NCBI GenBank assembly: GCA_014946745.1
Contig: JADCRD010000001.1
Location: 620,001 to 684,000, forward strand
Source of the DNA: Lysobacterales bacterium
Lineage (GTDB): Bacteria > Pseudomonadota > Gammaproteobacteria > Xanthomonadales > Xanthomonadaceae
Reading direction: 5' to 3'
DNA length: 64,000 nt
Positions 42,488-50,682 of this stretch are shown in pieces (position 1 is the first letter of the stretch; each line of letters begins with the position of its first letter). The notes under the pieces are model-generated. The model saw nothing but the letters and a program-made list of their open reading frames with translations, ran no database searches and was not told the DNA's origin. The position numbers and the translations under genes were made by a program.

Positions 42488-43675
42488 ATGAGCGTGTGGT
42501 CCTTGATCTACAGCGTGGGCGCCGCCCAGGGCCTGCTGCTCGGCCTGGCGCTGTGGCGGCGCGGCGCGCGCGAGCGCTTTCTGGCCGGCTGGATGCTGCT
42601 GATCGCGCTGGATCTCTGCTTGCGCGTGTGGGCGATGCAAGCGCAGGACGCGGCCAGCCTGCGCGGGCTGCGCGTGGCGGGCATGTTCCCGCTGCTGCAC
42701 GCCAGCCTGTTCTATCTGTACGTGCGCAACGTGGTGCAGGGGCGTGCGCTGGGCTGGGGGGATCTGCGCCACGCGCTGGGCTTTGCCTTGGGCCTGCTGC
42801 TGATCGCCGACCTGCTTTGGCTGCCCTCCGAGGCCTTTCTGGACGCGCTGCGCGCGCTCCGCGCGGGCGAGGATCGCCTGCGCCAGACGCTGATCAACGT
42901 CACCGTCTTCGGCTGCAGCCTCAGCTACGTCGCGGCAGCCGTGCTCAGCGTGCTGCGCTACCGCCGACGCCTGCGTGCGACCCGCTCGGACGGCGACCCC
43001 GAGTCCGTGCGCTGGCTGCTGTGGGTGGCGGTCTGGCAGTGCGTGATCTGGGCGACCGCCCTGGCGCAGTGGCTGCTGCCGGTGCACTGGCTGCCCTATC
43101 AGCTGATCTACGTGGCGGTGGCGGCCTTCGTCCTGGCGGTGGGCTATCGCAGCCTGCTGGCGCCGGTCGATGGCCGTCCGGCGGTGGTCGCGGTGCCGGT
43201 TGTCGAACCGAGCGAAGCCCCCGCTGAGGCTGGAGCGCAGGGCTCGACCGAGGTCGGTGCCGTCGACGCCGAGCGCGCCGAAGAGGACCCGCGCTTCGAC
43301 GACGTTGCTAGACGCCTGCTGCAGCTGTTCGAGCACGAGCACCTCTACCGCCAGCCGGCACTGTCGATCGCCCAGCTGGCAAAGCGCAGTGGCTATCCCG
43401 AGTACCTGGTGTCGGCGGTGATCAACCGTCGCTTCGGCCAGCCCTTCTGGGACTGGGTCAATGCCTACCGCGTGCGCGAGGCGCAGGCGCGACTGCTCGA
43501 CCCAAGCGAGCCACGCACCGCGCTCGACATCGCTTTCGAGGTGGGCTTCACCTCGAAGTCGACCTTCAACGCCGCCTTCAAGCGCCTGCTGGGCGAGACG
43601 CCAAGCCAGTGCCGGGTGCGCGCGCAGCCGTCGCCGCAGGCCAGCGCAGAGAGAGCTCCACCAGCAGCAGGTTGA
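42488..43675 (+). CDS. Membrane-embedded AraC-family regulator
   Basis: 395 residues from the ATG at 42488; a longer frame starts at 42449. The N-terminal part has seven hydrophobic segments (for example SLIYSVGAAQGLLLGLALW, HALGFALGLLLIADLLW, LIYVAVAAFVLAVGY), so it is a membrane-integral sensor, followed by a charged linker and a C-terminal AraC helix-turn-helix pair (PALSIAQLAKRSGYPEYLVS, TALDIAFEVGFTSKSTFNAA, FKRLLGETPSQCR). Regulators of this kind sense a signal in the membrane and control transcription directly. The last 98 bp overlap the convergent gene at 43578. Confidence 0.87.
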   Translation: MSVWSLIYSVGAAQGLLLGLALWRRGARERFLAGWMLLIALDLCLRVWAMQAQDAASLRGLRVAGMFPLLHASLFYLYVRNVVQGRALGWGDLRHALGFALGLLLIADLLWLPSEAFLDALRALRAGEDRLRQTLINVTVFGCSLSYVAAAVLSVLRYRRRLRATRSDGDPESVRWLLWVAVWQCVIWATALAQWLLPVHWLPYQLIYVAVAAFVLAVGYRSLLAPVDGRPAVVAVPVVEPSEAPAEAGAQGSTEVGAVDAERAEEDPRFDDVARRLLQLFEHEHLYRQPALSIAQLAKRSGYPEYLVSAVINRRFGQPFWDWVNAYRVREAQARLLDPSEPRTALDIAFEVGFTSKSTFNAAFKRLLGETPSQCRVRAQPSPQASAERAPPAAG

Positions 43676-44237
43676 GCGTCCAGCACAGCCAGGCGGCGAG
43701 CGTATAGGCCGACAGGAAGTCGAGGCCGAAGCCCGCGATCCCGAGCACCAGGTACAGCCGCAGGGTCGGCGCGGCAAAGGTGAGTGCGGCGCTGCGCAGC
43801 ATCCAGCGCCGATGGGCGGCAAGATCGCGCCGCACCGCGAAGTACAGCGCCGCGCCCGTGCTGCCCAGCCACAGCAGCGCCAGCAGCACGAAGGACGTGC
43901 CTGTCACCCAGCCGCCCTGCGCCCGCGCGGCCAGCAGCAGGCCGGAGACGCCGCCGATCAGCACCGCCAGCACGTACAGCCAACCCGCCACACGATGCAG
44001 CGCGGGCCAGCGCACGCGCAGTGCGGGGGCGAACTGCAGGGGCATCACCAGCAGGGCCAGCCCGGAAGCGAAGAAGTGCGCTGGCACCGCCCAGCCGGCC
44101 GCGGCAAAGCTGGCATGCAGAGGCACGCGTGGATCGATGGCCTGGAACAGGAAGCGAAAGGCATACGCGGCGATGAGCACGCAGGCCAGGGTGAATGCGA
44201 CATACAGCAGACGGCGCAGCGCGAGCGGCAGAGGCAT
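43578..44237 (-). CDS. DUF2306-family membrane protein
   Basis: 219 residues from the ATG at 44237 (MPLPLALRRLLYVAFTLACV); a longer frame upstream lacks hydrophobic content. Six hydrophobic segments are seen, with HASFAAAGWAVPAHFFASGL, PALHRVAGWLYVLAVLIGGV and AAHRRWMLRSAALTFAAPTL; the last resembles the DUF2306 signature with its HRRWM. The family is of unknown function. Its 3' end overlaps the AraC gene by 98 bp on the opposite strand, so only one of the two genes can be efficiently read through at a time. Confidence 0.72.
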   Translation of the reverse strand: MPLPLALRRLLYVAFTLACVLIAAYAFRFLFQAIDPRVPLHASFAAAGWAVPAHFFASGLALLVMPLQFAPALRVRWPALHRVAGWLYVLAVLIGGVSGLLLAARAQGGWVTGTSFVLLALLWLGSTGAALYFAVRRDLAAHRRWMLRSAALTFAAPTLRLYLVLGIAGFGLDFLSAYTLAAWLCWTLNLLLVELSLRWPAATAARAPGTGLASRPAGA

Positions 44238-44593
44238 GGGCGTCAGGTCAGGCGAGCCGGAACAGCCCGGCGCGGCCAGATTGGGGCTCCTCGCCCACCT
44301 CCAGCGACCGGATCGGCGGGATCGGACGTCTGCGGCCCTGCCGTATTCCACGCGTCCCGCGGGGATGACGACTCCGGCTGGCTTCAAGAGGCTCGTCGCC
44401 GCTGCGCATACGGGGGACAGGTCGGGCGTAGCACCGGGCCGGCAAGCCGTGGCCCGCGATCTCCGCTTCGCCGATGGCGCACCCCATCACCAAGACCCCT
44501 GCACGGCTCAGCGAGGGCAAGCGCATCAGCCCCCACTCAAGCACGATGCGCTCTTCAAGCCCGCACGCACCGACGCACGTGGGGGCGGCGCTC
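44238..44593. other. Intergenic region, nothing recognised
   Basis: The 356 bp between the DUF2306 gene's start and the end of the delta-60 protein gene contain only short frames of no protein character and no strong hairpin. The promoter of the DUF2306 gene should be at the left end, but I cannot point to it. Confidence 0.5.
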
Positions 44594-45949
44594 TCAGTTC
44601 TCGAAGCCATCCCGGAAAATCGGCGCCGCATCCGGGGTCGTGAAGGCGGCGACCGCGAAATCATCGTCACTCGGGCCGGCGAAGCGCACGGACCCTGCCA
44701 CCAGCAGGCGGGTGCCGACCACGCGCAGATCGGCGGCGCTTGCCAGCGGCGAATCCAGCCCGTTGCTAGCGACGAAGCTGGTCGTTATCTCGGGGCTGCC
44801 GGCGTTGAATCCGGTGTCGCCGCCAAGGTTCACGAGATGGCGGCGTAGCGAGAATCGCTGAGTCGACGCGGCGGAGTTGCGTGCGGTACCTGCCGTGAGA
44901 ATGCGGCCACGCGTGTCCACTGCCACCGCGCTGAAGCGCAGATCGTCGGCCGGTGGCAGCGGAGCGACCGTACCGAAGTTGCTGTCCTCCACACCCGCCC
45001 AGCGCAGCAGAAGACCATGCTGGCGCCCGCTGCCCGGGCTGGCCGGGTCTTCACGGTGACCTGCGACCAGTGCGCCTTCGCTGTCCGGTATCGCCGCCAC
45101 TGCCGTGATGCGAGCCTCCGCGCAACTGCTGCTCAGCCCGGTCAGGGTCAGCCCGGTCAGGGCAGTGACGATGAGCGTCGGTACGCCGTTCACCAGCCGC
45201 GAGCGCACCTGGCTGAGGCTGAGTCCACAGAATCCTCCGCCATCGCTGGTCTGGGCGACCAGCAGTGCGCCGCGCCCGCTTGACCACGCAATGGCTCCAC
45301 TGCCCTGTTCGGGCATGAAGTCGATGAAGGTCGATCGCAGCCCAAGGCCGTCGGCGTTCAGCGCAGCAATGCGGGTCGTCCAGGCGCTGCCGGTGTTGGG
45401 GCGCGATCGCACCAGCGCGTACACCTCGTCGTTCGGCCCGGTCGCGAGGCTCAGCAGTTCGTCGATAGCGTCCAGGCCGAAGCTGGTGACGCCCTTACCG
45501 GTGCCAAAACTCGCGTCGCGTGAGCCGTCAGCGTTCAGGCGCACGACGAAGACGTCGATGCCGTTGCCGCCATTGAACGCCTGCCACGCGACCAGCAGCC
45601 TGCCTTGAGAATCCTGGTCGATGTCGGCCACCTGGCTCAGCCCCAGTCCGTAGGTCCGCCGACCGTCGATGCCGAAGCTGGGGTCCAGACCGACGGGGAA
45701 AAGCCGCGTCAGCGCCAGCGAGTACTGCCCGCTGCCATTGCTGGCCTGTCCGACCAGAAGAAAACCTCCGCCCACGGTCGGGAAAACGCGCAGCGCGCGG
45801 TCGGTGGCGGCGGTGTCCAGATCGAAAGACACCGTCTCGCGGCCCTGGCTGACAAAGCTCGGGTCGAGGCTGACCTGGGCCACAGCGAGGGAAAGGCTGC
45901 CCAGCATCAGCAGGGCGGTGGCGAGAAAGGGGGTGAGCAGGCGGCGCAT
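44594..45949 (-). CDS. Exported delta-60-repeat protein with C-terminal GFE motif
   Basis: 451 residues with a signal peptide ending at AVAQV. The mature part consists of about six beta-propeller-like repeats of the delta-60 type, each with D.SFG or D..F. turns (LDPSFVSQG, LDPSFGIDG, RDASFGTGKG, DSNFGTVAP, DTGFNAGSP) and an intervening strand such as DSQGRLLVAWQAFNGG. It ends APIFRDGFEN, one of the four complete exported proteins with that C-terminal motif. The protein probably acts outside the cell; no enzymatic site is visible. It is transcribed alone. Confidence 0.82.
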   Translation of the reverse strand: MRRLLTPFLATALLMLGSLSLAVAQVSLDPSFVSQGRETVSFDLDTAATDRALRVFPTVGGGFLLVGQASNGSGQYSLALTRLFPVGLDPSFGIDGRRTYGLGLSQVADIDQDSQGRLLVAWQAFNGGNGIDVFVVRLNADGSRDASFGTGKGVTSFGLDAIDELLSLATGPNDEVYALVRSRPNTGSAWTTRIAALNADGLGLRSTFIDFMPEQGSGAIAWSSGRGALLVAQTSDGGGFCGLSLSQVRSRLVNGVPTLIVTALTGLTLTGLSSSCAEARITAVAAIPDSEGALVAGHREDPASPGSGRQHGLLLRWAGVEDSNFGTVAPLPPADDLRFSAVAVDTRGRILTAGTARNSAASTQRFSLRRHLVNLGGDTGFNAGSPEITTSFVASNGLDSPLASAADLRVVGTRLLVAGSVRFAGPSDDDFAVAAFTTPDAAPIFRDGFEN

Positions 45950-46163
45950 GCGGGATCTCCCGGAGTGTTGGTGGGAGATACGGAATTCCTGGCGCGAACA
46001 CGGCGCTTCGTCGCGGCGCTCGGCGCAGCACCACCCGCGAGTCGAATCAAGCGCGATCGGTCCCGGGGGCTGACCTCGACGCTGTCTGGCCTTGCCGCGA
46101 CGGATGTTTACGGCGTGTGCGGTGCGGATCCAGCCCTGCGTGCCGGTTCCGCGCCTGGCCTAC

Positions 46164-46580
46164 TCAGCAGCCGCAGCGTTCGATCGCGTCGAAGAGATGC
46201 ACGTTCCCGCCTGCCCCGGTCAGCTCAAGCTGCACCCGACGCAGGCTGCCGGAGCACTCGTCACCGCAGTCCTGCTTGATCTCCTCGCCGTCGAGGACAC
46301 GCACGCGCCAGCGCTCGCCGCGGAACTCGGTGCCTGGGGTGGCGGTAGGCGCCGGCACCAGCGGCAGGTCTTCGCCGTCCAGACCGATGAAGGCGGAGGG
46401 GCCCTGGAACTCAAGCGGCACGGACAACCACAGCATGAACACCTCCGATTCGATCCTCTGCGTGTACCAGCAGCCCACGTCCATCCGGCTGAGGTCGATC
46501 GGGCTGAGCCTGGGGGGCTGGGCGCCCGCCTGCATGGCGCCGAGACCAAGGACGAATGCGAGAACGGGCGTGGTCCACAT
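46164..46580 (-). CDS. Exported small Cys-containing protein
   Basis: 138 residues from the ATG at 46580 (MWTTPVLAFVLGLGAMQAGA), a signal peptide start; the frame extends 14 residues further upstream. The mature protein has five Cys (GCWYTQR, KQDCGDECSG, ERCGC at the end) and a beta-rich body. No family recognised. It stands alone between two exported-protein genes. The closing CGC suggests disulfides. The 214-bp gap on its right of the delta-60 gene shows no gene. Confidence 0.65.
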   Translation of the reverse strand: MWTTPVLAFVLGLGAMQAGAQPPRLSPIDLSRMDVGCWYTQRIESEVFMLWLSVPLEFQGPSAFIGLDGEDLPLVPAPTATPGTEFRGERWRVRVLDGEEIKQDCGDECSGSLRRVQLELTGAGGNVHLFDAIERCGC

Positions 46581-46802
46581 ATGCGGCTCCTGTGCGTGTG
46601 CCGACACGGTAGCCAGCGACACAGGCGCCTAAGCGGCGAGTTCTGGCGGTTTGCGGGCGGAGGCTGGACCCCAGGCGCGGCCGGGTGCTGCCCTCGCAGC
46701 GCGGCTGGCGCGCCGCGAGGGCAGCACGCCCACCGATGTCGGTCTTTTCGACGCGCCGCCGTGTCCATGGCAACACGGATCAAGCTCATCCTGAATCTGA
46801 TC

Positions 46803-46845
46803 CGCGGACGCGCCCTTCCTGGCGCGCGGCAACGCTGAATGGTTC
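46803..46845. repeat. Dispersed repeat, second copy of the element at 25420
   Basis: CCGCGGACGCGCCCTTCCTG followed by GCGCGCGGCAACGCTGAA is nearly the same as 25420-25466, and the preceding bases (GATCAAGCTCATCCTGAA) resemble GATCACGTCCATCCTGGC at 25297. In the first copy those two blocks are about 100 bp apart; here they are contiguous, so one copy has been expanded or the other contracted. It lies in the 303-bp gap 46581-46883, which holds no gene, just before the beta-helix gene. Confidence 0.45.
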
Positions 46846-46883
46846 GGCGTTGCCCCAGGTACTCACTCCGGGACATCTACGCC

Positions 46884-48284
46884 ATGCGCTGTTTCACCAT
46901 TGTCTTTCTCTTGGCGGCCGGCGGCGCCGCACACGCAAGCAGCTTCACCGTCACCAACGCCAACGACGCCGGCCCCGGCTCGCTGCGGCAGGCGATCACC
47001 GACGCCAACGCCGACCCTAACGAGCCGCACACGATCACGATTCCTGCATCGAGCGGCGGCAGCTTTGACATCGTGCTGCAGAGCGCGCTGCCCATCGTCA
47101 CCCGATCGCTGACGCTGACTTCGCAGCAGCCCGCGACTCTCGTCCGGGTGCCGGCAGCAGGCTTTCTGCGCTTCTCGCGGCTGGGCGGCGGCGCGTTCCG
47201 GATGAACAACCTGCGCGTGTTCCGCGATCCGGACGTCGTCTCGACGATTGCCCGCGGTGCCTGCCTGAGCAGCACCGACGCCTCCGGCGTGAACGGCTGG
47301 ACGATGCTTATCGAGGACTCGGAGTTCACCAACTGTTCCGCCTACAGCGCCAGCGGCGACGCGCTCGGGGGCGCGATTTACGCCAACGGGGACACCGAAC
47401 TCGTCGACACGGTGATCCAGTTCGGGGGCGCGCGGTCCGTGACCGGCGAGGCGCGCGGCGCGGCGATCTACGTCGCAAGGGGTGCGCTTTCGCTGACGCG
47501 GGTCACCATCGCCGTGACAACCAGTGGGGGGCAGACGCTGGCGACGGGCGCGATTGGTCTTGCACCGGGCACTTCCCTGATCGCCTTGGATACCCAGTTC
47601 ACGCGCAACTTCACCTTCGCAGACAATCGCGCTACCGGCGGCGGTGCGATCTATGCGGACAACGCCACGGTGGAGCTGTCGCGGGTGTCGTTCACGGGCC
47701 ACGACGCCCAGTCCGGAACCGCGATCTACGCCGAAGGTGGTGAGCTGATCATCGAGAACGCCAGCTTCTTTCGGAACGTCGCGCCGTCTAGCGAGGTGGG
47801 CTTGCCCGGGGCGGTGGCCGCGTCTGGCATCGTCGCGATGCGGCACACCGCATTCTGGGGCAACACCGGACACTTTTTCCGCTTCGGCGGGACGATCTTT
47901 GCGTTCAGCGGCAACGTCTTCGTTGCGCCCAATCTGTGCTTCGGCCTGACCGGGCAGATTCCGGTCGGTGCACGCGCGAACTTCGGCACGGGCTCCTGTG
48001 CTGACGGCCCCAGTTTCAGCGGCGCGGACCCGCGAGCCGAAGCTTTTGGCCGCGTCGCGCCCACGGATGCCGTGCCGGTGATCACCTTTGGCGACGGCAG
48101 CCCGGTGCGCGACGCCTACGGCGTCGTTGCACCGAGCAGCTCCGACTTCAATCTGCCCGCTGAGCTGGATGCGCGTTCGCAGAACAGGCCGCGCGACGAC
48201 AACGGCAACGGTCTTGCCGAGGCCGACGCCGGCCCAACCGAAGGCGCGCGTCTGATTCCGATCTTCAGCAACGGCTTCGAGTAA
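46884..48284 (+). CDS. Exported right-handed beta-helix protein with C-terminal GFE motif
   Basis: 466 residues from the ATG at 46884; an upstream ATG at 46839 is less likely. A signal peptide (MRCFTIVFLLAAGGAAHAS) is followed by FTVTNANDAGPGSLRQAITD, the typical opening of CSLREA-type or parallel beta-helix surface proteins. Many short strands follow (RMNNLRVFRDPDVV, GGAIYANGDTELVD, GGGAIYADNATVEL). Near the C terminus ARSQNRPRDDNGNGLAEADA resembles the tail of the choice-of-anchor Q domain. The protein ends IPIFSNGFE. It is probably displayed on or released from the cell surface; the ligand is unknown. Confidence 0.83.
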   Translation: MRCFTIVFLLAAGGAAHASSFTVTNANDAGPGSLRQAITDANADPNEPHTITIPASSGGSFDIVLQSALPIVTRSLTLTSQQPATLVRVPAAGFLRFSRLGGGAFRMNNLRVFRDPDVVSTIARGACLSSTDASGVNGWTMLIEDSEFTNCSAYSASGDALGGAIYANGDTELVDTVIQFGGARSVTGEARGAAIYVARGALSLTRVTIAVTTSGGQTLATGAIGLAPGTSLIALDTQFTRNFTFADNRATGGGAIYADNATVELSRVSFTGHDAQSGTAIYAEGGELIIENASFFRNVAPSSEVGLPGAVAASGIVAMRHTAFWGNTGHFFRFGGTIFAFSGNVFVAPNLCFGLTGQIPVGARANFGTGSCADGPSFSGADPRAEAFGRVAPTDAVPVITFGDGSPVRDAYGVVAPSSSDFNLPAELDARSQNRPRDDNGNGLAEADAGPTEGARLIPIFSNGFE

Positions 48285-48305
48285 AGCCGCAGCGCGGGCG
48301 GACGT

Positions 48306-48956
48306 TCACGGCGCATCGCGCTCGCTTGGCGTGCGCCGGAAGGCCGGCGACGCGGCAAAAGGATCGACCGCCGCGCGCTGCCGCGCGGCGGCTTCCGCCC
48401 ACCAGTGCAGCTGCTCGATGCCGCGCGCGGCGTACTTCGCCCAGCGCGCGGCGTCCTGGTCGGCGGCGGCTGTGCCGTCGGCTTCGAAGGCTTTGTCGGC
48501 ATGCGGAAAGTGCAGCATCGCCGAGACCGGCAGGCAGCCGAGTTCGGACAGGTAGGCGCGCATACCCACGGCGGCGCGCGTGCCGCCCCATTGGCCGCTG
48601 GAGTAGGTCGCGATCAGGCTGGGCTTGAAGGCGAAGGCCGAACTCGGAAAGTGATTCAGCAGGTCCGCCAGCGCCGGACTCATGCTGTGGTTGTACTCGG
48701 GGCTCACCATCACGTAGGCGTCGGCTTCCATGATCTTCCGCTCCAGCGCGGCGAGATTTTCCGGCTTGCTGCTGTCGGCGTAAGCGAAGACCGGCTTGAA
48801 GACCGCCGTGGGTGCGAAGTCGAGCGGATCAATCAGCGCGGTGTCGAAGCGGCTGGCGAGCTGCGCGCCGAGAAACGCGCAGACGCGCTCGCCCAGACGC
48901 TTCGGCTGCGGCGGCGTGGACGCTCGGCGGGAGCCAAGGAAGAGCAGGGCTTTCAT
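48306..48956 (-). CDS. NADPH-dependent FMN reductase family protein
   Basis: 216 residues. The flavodoxin-like reductase motifs are visible: a phosphate-loop start LFLGSRRAST, VSPEYNHSMSPALADLLNHF (SPEYN motif) and YSSGQWGGTRAAVGMRAYL. It would reduce FMN, quinones or azo or chromate-like compounds with NAD(P)H in the cytoplasm; the substrate is not indicated. The C-terminal part is a long Ala-rich helix. It is convergent with the beta-helix gene and stands alone, just before the repeat region. Confidence 0.88.
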   Translation of the reverse strand: MKALLFLGSRRASTPPQPKRLGERVCAFLGAQLASRFDTALIDPLDFAPTAVFKPVFAYADSSKPENLAALERKIMEADAYVMVSPEYNHSMSPALADLLNHFPSSAFAFKPSLIATYSSGQWGGTRAAVGMRAYLSELGCLPVSAMLHFPHADKAFEADGTAAADQDAARWAKYAARGIEQLHWWAEAAARQRAAVDPFAASPAFRRTPSERDAP

Positions 48957-49155
48957 GGGCGGTCCTCATGGGCATGCGTTGCGGTTTGCGGTGTTCTGGT
49001 GAGCGCGCGTCTATTGGGTCGCCACGCGAAGCATCGCGTCCTCGTTTGGCAGCGATGATTCGCCGTCGATTGCCGGCGCGCCCGATACCCTTGAGGGGTT
49101 AGGGACTCAATACACCCTCTGGGGTATCGCGCGCCAAACCCAACCAGATGCCTTG

Positions 49156-49358
49156 TCCCGCAGCGCCCATAGGGTGGGTCTTGACCCACCACAAGCCCAA
49201 CGCTCGCCCCGCCTGAAAATCGCCATCGGGGCTACGTGCTCACGAAGACCCCGAACCGAGTCCCGCAGCGCCCATAGGGTGGGTCTTGACCCACCACAAG
49301 CCCAACGCTCGCCCCGCCTGAAAATCGCCATCGGGGCTACGTGCTCACGAAGACCCCG
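49156..49358 (+). repeat. 105-bp tandem repeat, copies 1 and 2 (split by the IS element)
   Basis: Two copies with a period of exactly 105 bp: copy 1 at 49156-49260 and copy 2 at 49261-49358; the first 98 bp of each are identical, and copy 2 is cut by the IS insertion at 49358/49359. Each contains the palindromic core described for this window (CCCATAGGGTGGGTC, then GACCCACC) at 49166-49190 and 49271-49295. The core folds into an 8-bp stem with a 2-nt loop. Copy 3 continues beyond the IS at 50571. Confidence 0.85.
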
Positions 49359-49372
49359 CGTAAGCTCTCCCG

Positions 49373-50227
49373 TCAAGCGGACAAGGAATTCCTAGAACCT
49401 TCGGTTGCTTGGGCTTTGCGCTCGGCGGGTGTCATCCCGTCGAGGGCGTCATGGGGTCGTTCCTCGTTGTAGTCGAGCATCCACCACCACGCCGCCTCGC
49501 GGACGTCGTCCAAGCGAGAGAACAGGTGCGGGTCCAGGACCTCCTCGCGGAATGTCCGGTTGAAGCGCTCGATGTAGGCGTTTTGATTGGGCTTGCCGGG
49601 CTGGATGTACTGGATGGCCATACCTTGGGACTTCGCCCAAGCCACGAATGCTTCGCCGAGAAACTCAGGGCCGTTGTCGGTGCGCAGCACCTGCGGCAGC
49701 CCACGCTCGCGCTGCAGGCGCTCGAAGACGCCGATCAGGCGCTGCGCGTTGATCGAGGTGTCGACCTCGATGTGCAGCGCCTCGCGGTTGAAGTCGTCGA
49801 TCACGTTGAAGGTGCGGAAGCGTCGGCCGCAGGCGAGCGCGTCGCTCATGAAGTCCGCCGACCACACGCTGTCGGGCAGTCGCGGCACATACAGCGGTAC
49901 GCGCTCGCGTTTGGGCAGACGACGCTTGGCGGGGCGGCGCAGATTGAGCTTCATGGCCTTGTACACGCGATAGATGCGCTTGGGATTCCAGTCGGGACGC
50001 CGGCGCCGCAGCAGGTCCGAGCACTTCCAGAAACCTCGGCTCGGCCGCTCGCGCACAGCCTCTGAAAGCGCTGCGATCAGTTCGGCATCGCGCACCGTCC
50101 AGTCCAGTGGCGGGGCGTACCAGGCCGAGCGCGACAGCCCGATGCAGGCGCAGGACCGACGCAGCGGCAGGCGATGGGCTTCCGAGAGGAAACGCACCGC
50201 CTCGCGCTTCTGCGCCGGCGCTACAAC
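49373..50227 (-). CDS. IS3-family transposase orfB (DDE integrase)
   Basis: 284 residues read from the frame entered by the -1 shift (50227). The frame has no good start of its own, so it is probably made only as an OrfAB fusion. The integrase core shows the DDE triad: Asp in VWSADFMSDAL, Asp in LRTDNGPEFLGEAFVAW, Glu in NAYIERFNRTFREEVLD, with the usual IDDFNREALHIEVDTS between. It catalyses strand transfer of the element. It ends 14 bp from the left inverted repeat. Confidence 0.93.
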   Translation of the reverse strand, partial: VVAPAQKREAVRFLSEAHRLPLRRSCACIGLSRSAWYAPPLDWTVRDAELIAALSEAVRERPSRGFWKCSDLLRRRRPDWNPKRIYRVYKAMKLNLRRPAKRRLPKRERVPLYVPRLPDSVWSADFMSDALACGRRFRTFNVIDDFNREALHIEVDTSINAQRLIGVFERLQRERGLPQVLRTDNGPEFLGEAFVAWAKSQGMAIQYIQPGKPNQNAYIERFNRTFREEVLDPHLFSRLDDVREAAWWWMLDYNEERPHDALDGMTPAERKAQATEGSRNSLSA

Positions 50228-50487
50228 TTTTTTGCGATCAGGTCCTTCATCGCCGAGTTCTCCAGCGCGAGGTCGGCGTACAGGCGCTTGAGGCGGCTGT
50301 TTTCCTCCTCGAGCTCGCGCACGCGCTTGAGCTCCGAGGCTTCCATGCCACCGAACTTCGACTTCCACTGGTAGTACGTCGCCACACTGATCCCGGCCTG
50401 CCGGCAAACGTCCTTGACCGGCATACCCGCATCGGCCTGCTTGAGGATCGAGACGATCTGCGTCTCGCTGAACTTTGACTTGCGCAT
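50221..50487 (-). CDS. IS3-family transposase orfA (DNA-binding subunit)
   Basis: 88 residues with a strong CAGGAGG ribosome-binding site 3 nt before the ATG. A helix-turn-helix (SETQIVSILKQADAGMPVKD, VCRQAGISVATYYQWKSKFG) recognises the inverted repeats, and a leucine-zipper-like coiled coil (ELKRVRELEEENSRLKRLYA) mediates dimerisation. The last sense codons are GCA AAA AAG before TTG TAG, which forms the slippery heptamer for the frameshift into orfB. Confidence 0.93.
   Translation of the reverse strand: MRKSKFSETQIVSILKQADAGMPVKDVCRQAGISVATYYQWKSKFGGMEASELKRVRELEEENSRLKRLYADLALENSAMKDLIAKKL
50227..50233 (-). other. Programmed -1 frameshift heptamer A_AAA_AAG
   Basis: Read on the minus strand, the sequence GCA AAA AAG TTG TAG places the heptamer A-AAA-AAG two codons before the orfA stop. 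A -1 slip there continues into GTT GTA GCG CCG, the first codons of the orfB frame. This is the standard way IS3 elements make the OrfAB transposase. The position is exact; slippage itself is inferred. Confidence 0.85.
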
Positions 50488-50563
50488 CTGAACCTCCTGG
50501 CTGGGAAACCTTGCCAGAAAGTTCTAGAAACCTGTGTCCGCAGTACCGGGGAGCTTACGCCCG

Positions 50564-50670
50564 AACCGAGTCCCGCAGCGCCCATAGGGTGGGTCTTGAC
50601 CCACCAAAAGCCCAACGCTCGCCCCGCCTGGCGCATTGCCATCGGCGCTACGATGCTGACGAAGACGCCG
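50564..50670 (+). repeat. Tandem repeat copy 3, plus the 3' end of copy 2
   Basis: The first 7 bp (AACCGAG) complete copy 2 and the next 100 bp form copy 3 starting TCCCGCAGCGCCCATAGGGT. Copy 3 has diverged from the others in its second half (GGCGCATTGCCATCGGCGCT in place of GAAAATCGCCATCGGGGCTA), so it is older or edge-degraded. It carries one palindromic core at 50581-50605. Confidence 0.8.
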
Positions 50671-50682
50671 ACCGCTACCGCG

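Larger units (their letters stand above)
49359..50559 (-). mobile_element. IS3-family insertion sequence, 1201 bp
   Basis: Terminal inverted repeats start CGTAAGCTC at the left (49359) and end GAGCTTACG at the right (50559); the match continues imperfectly for about 28 bp (GCGGACA and TCTAGAAC blocks on both ends). A 4-bp target duplication CCCG flanks it (49355-49358 and 50560-50563). Removing the IS and one CCCG restores an uninterrupted 105-bp tandem repeat, which proves the insertion. It encodes orfA and orfB on the minus strand. Both look intact, so the element may be active. IS3-group elements with 4-bp duplications include the IS407 subgroup; I cannot name the subgroup with certainty. 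Confidence 0.93.

Noticed and set aside
44248-44670. A 140-residue minus-strand frame in the gap before the DUF2306 gene
   Set aside because: Arg/Ser/Pro-rich with no hydrophobic or domain pattern; it also overlaps the end of the delta-60 gene.
49156-49358. CRISPR-like repeats
   Set aside because: The units are 105-bp perfect tandem repeats without unique spacers, and no cas genes are near.
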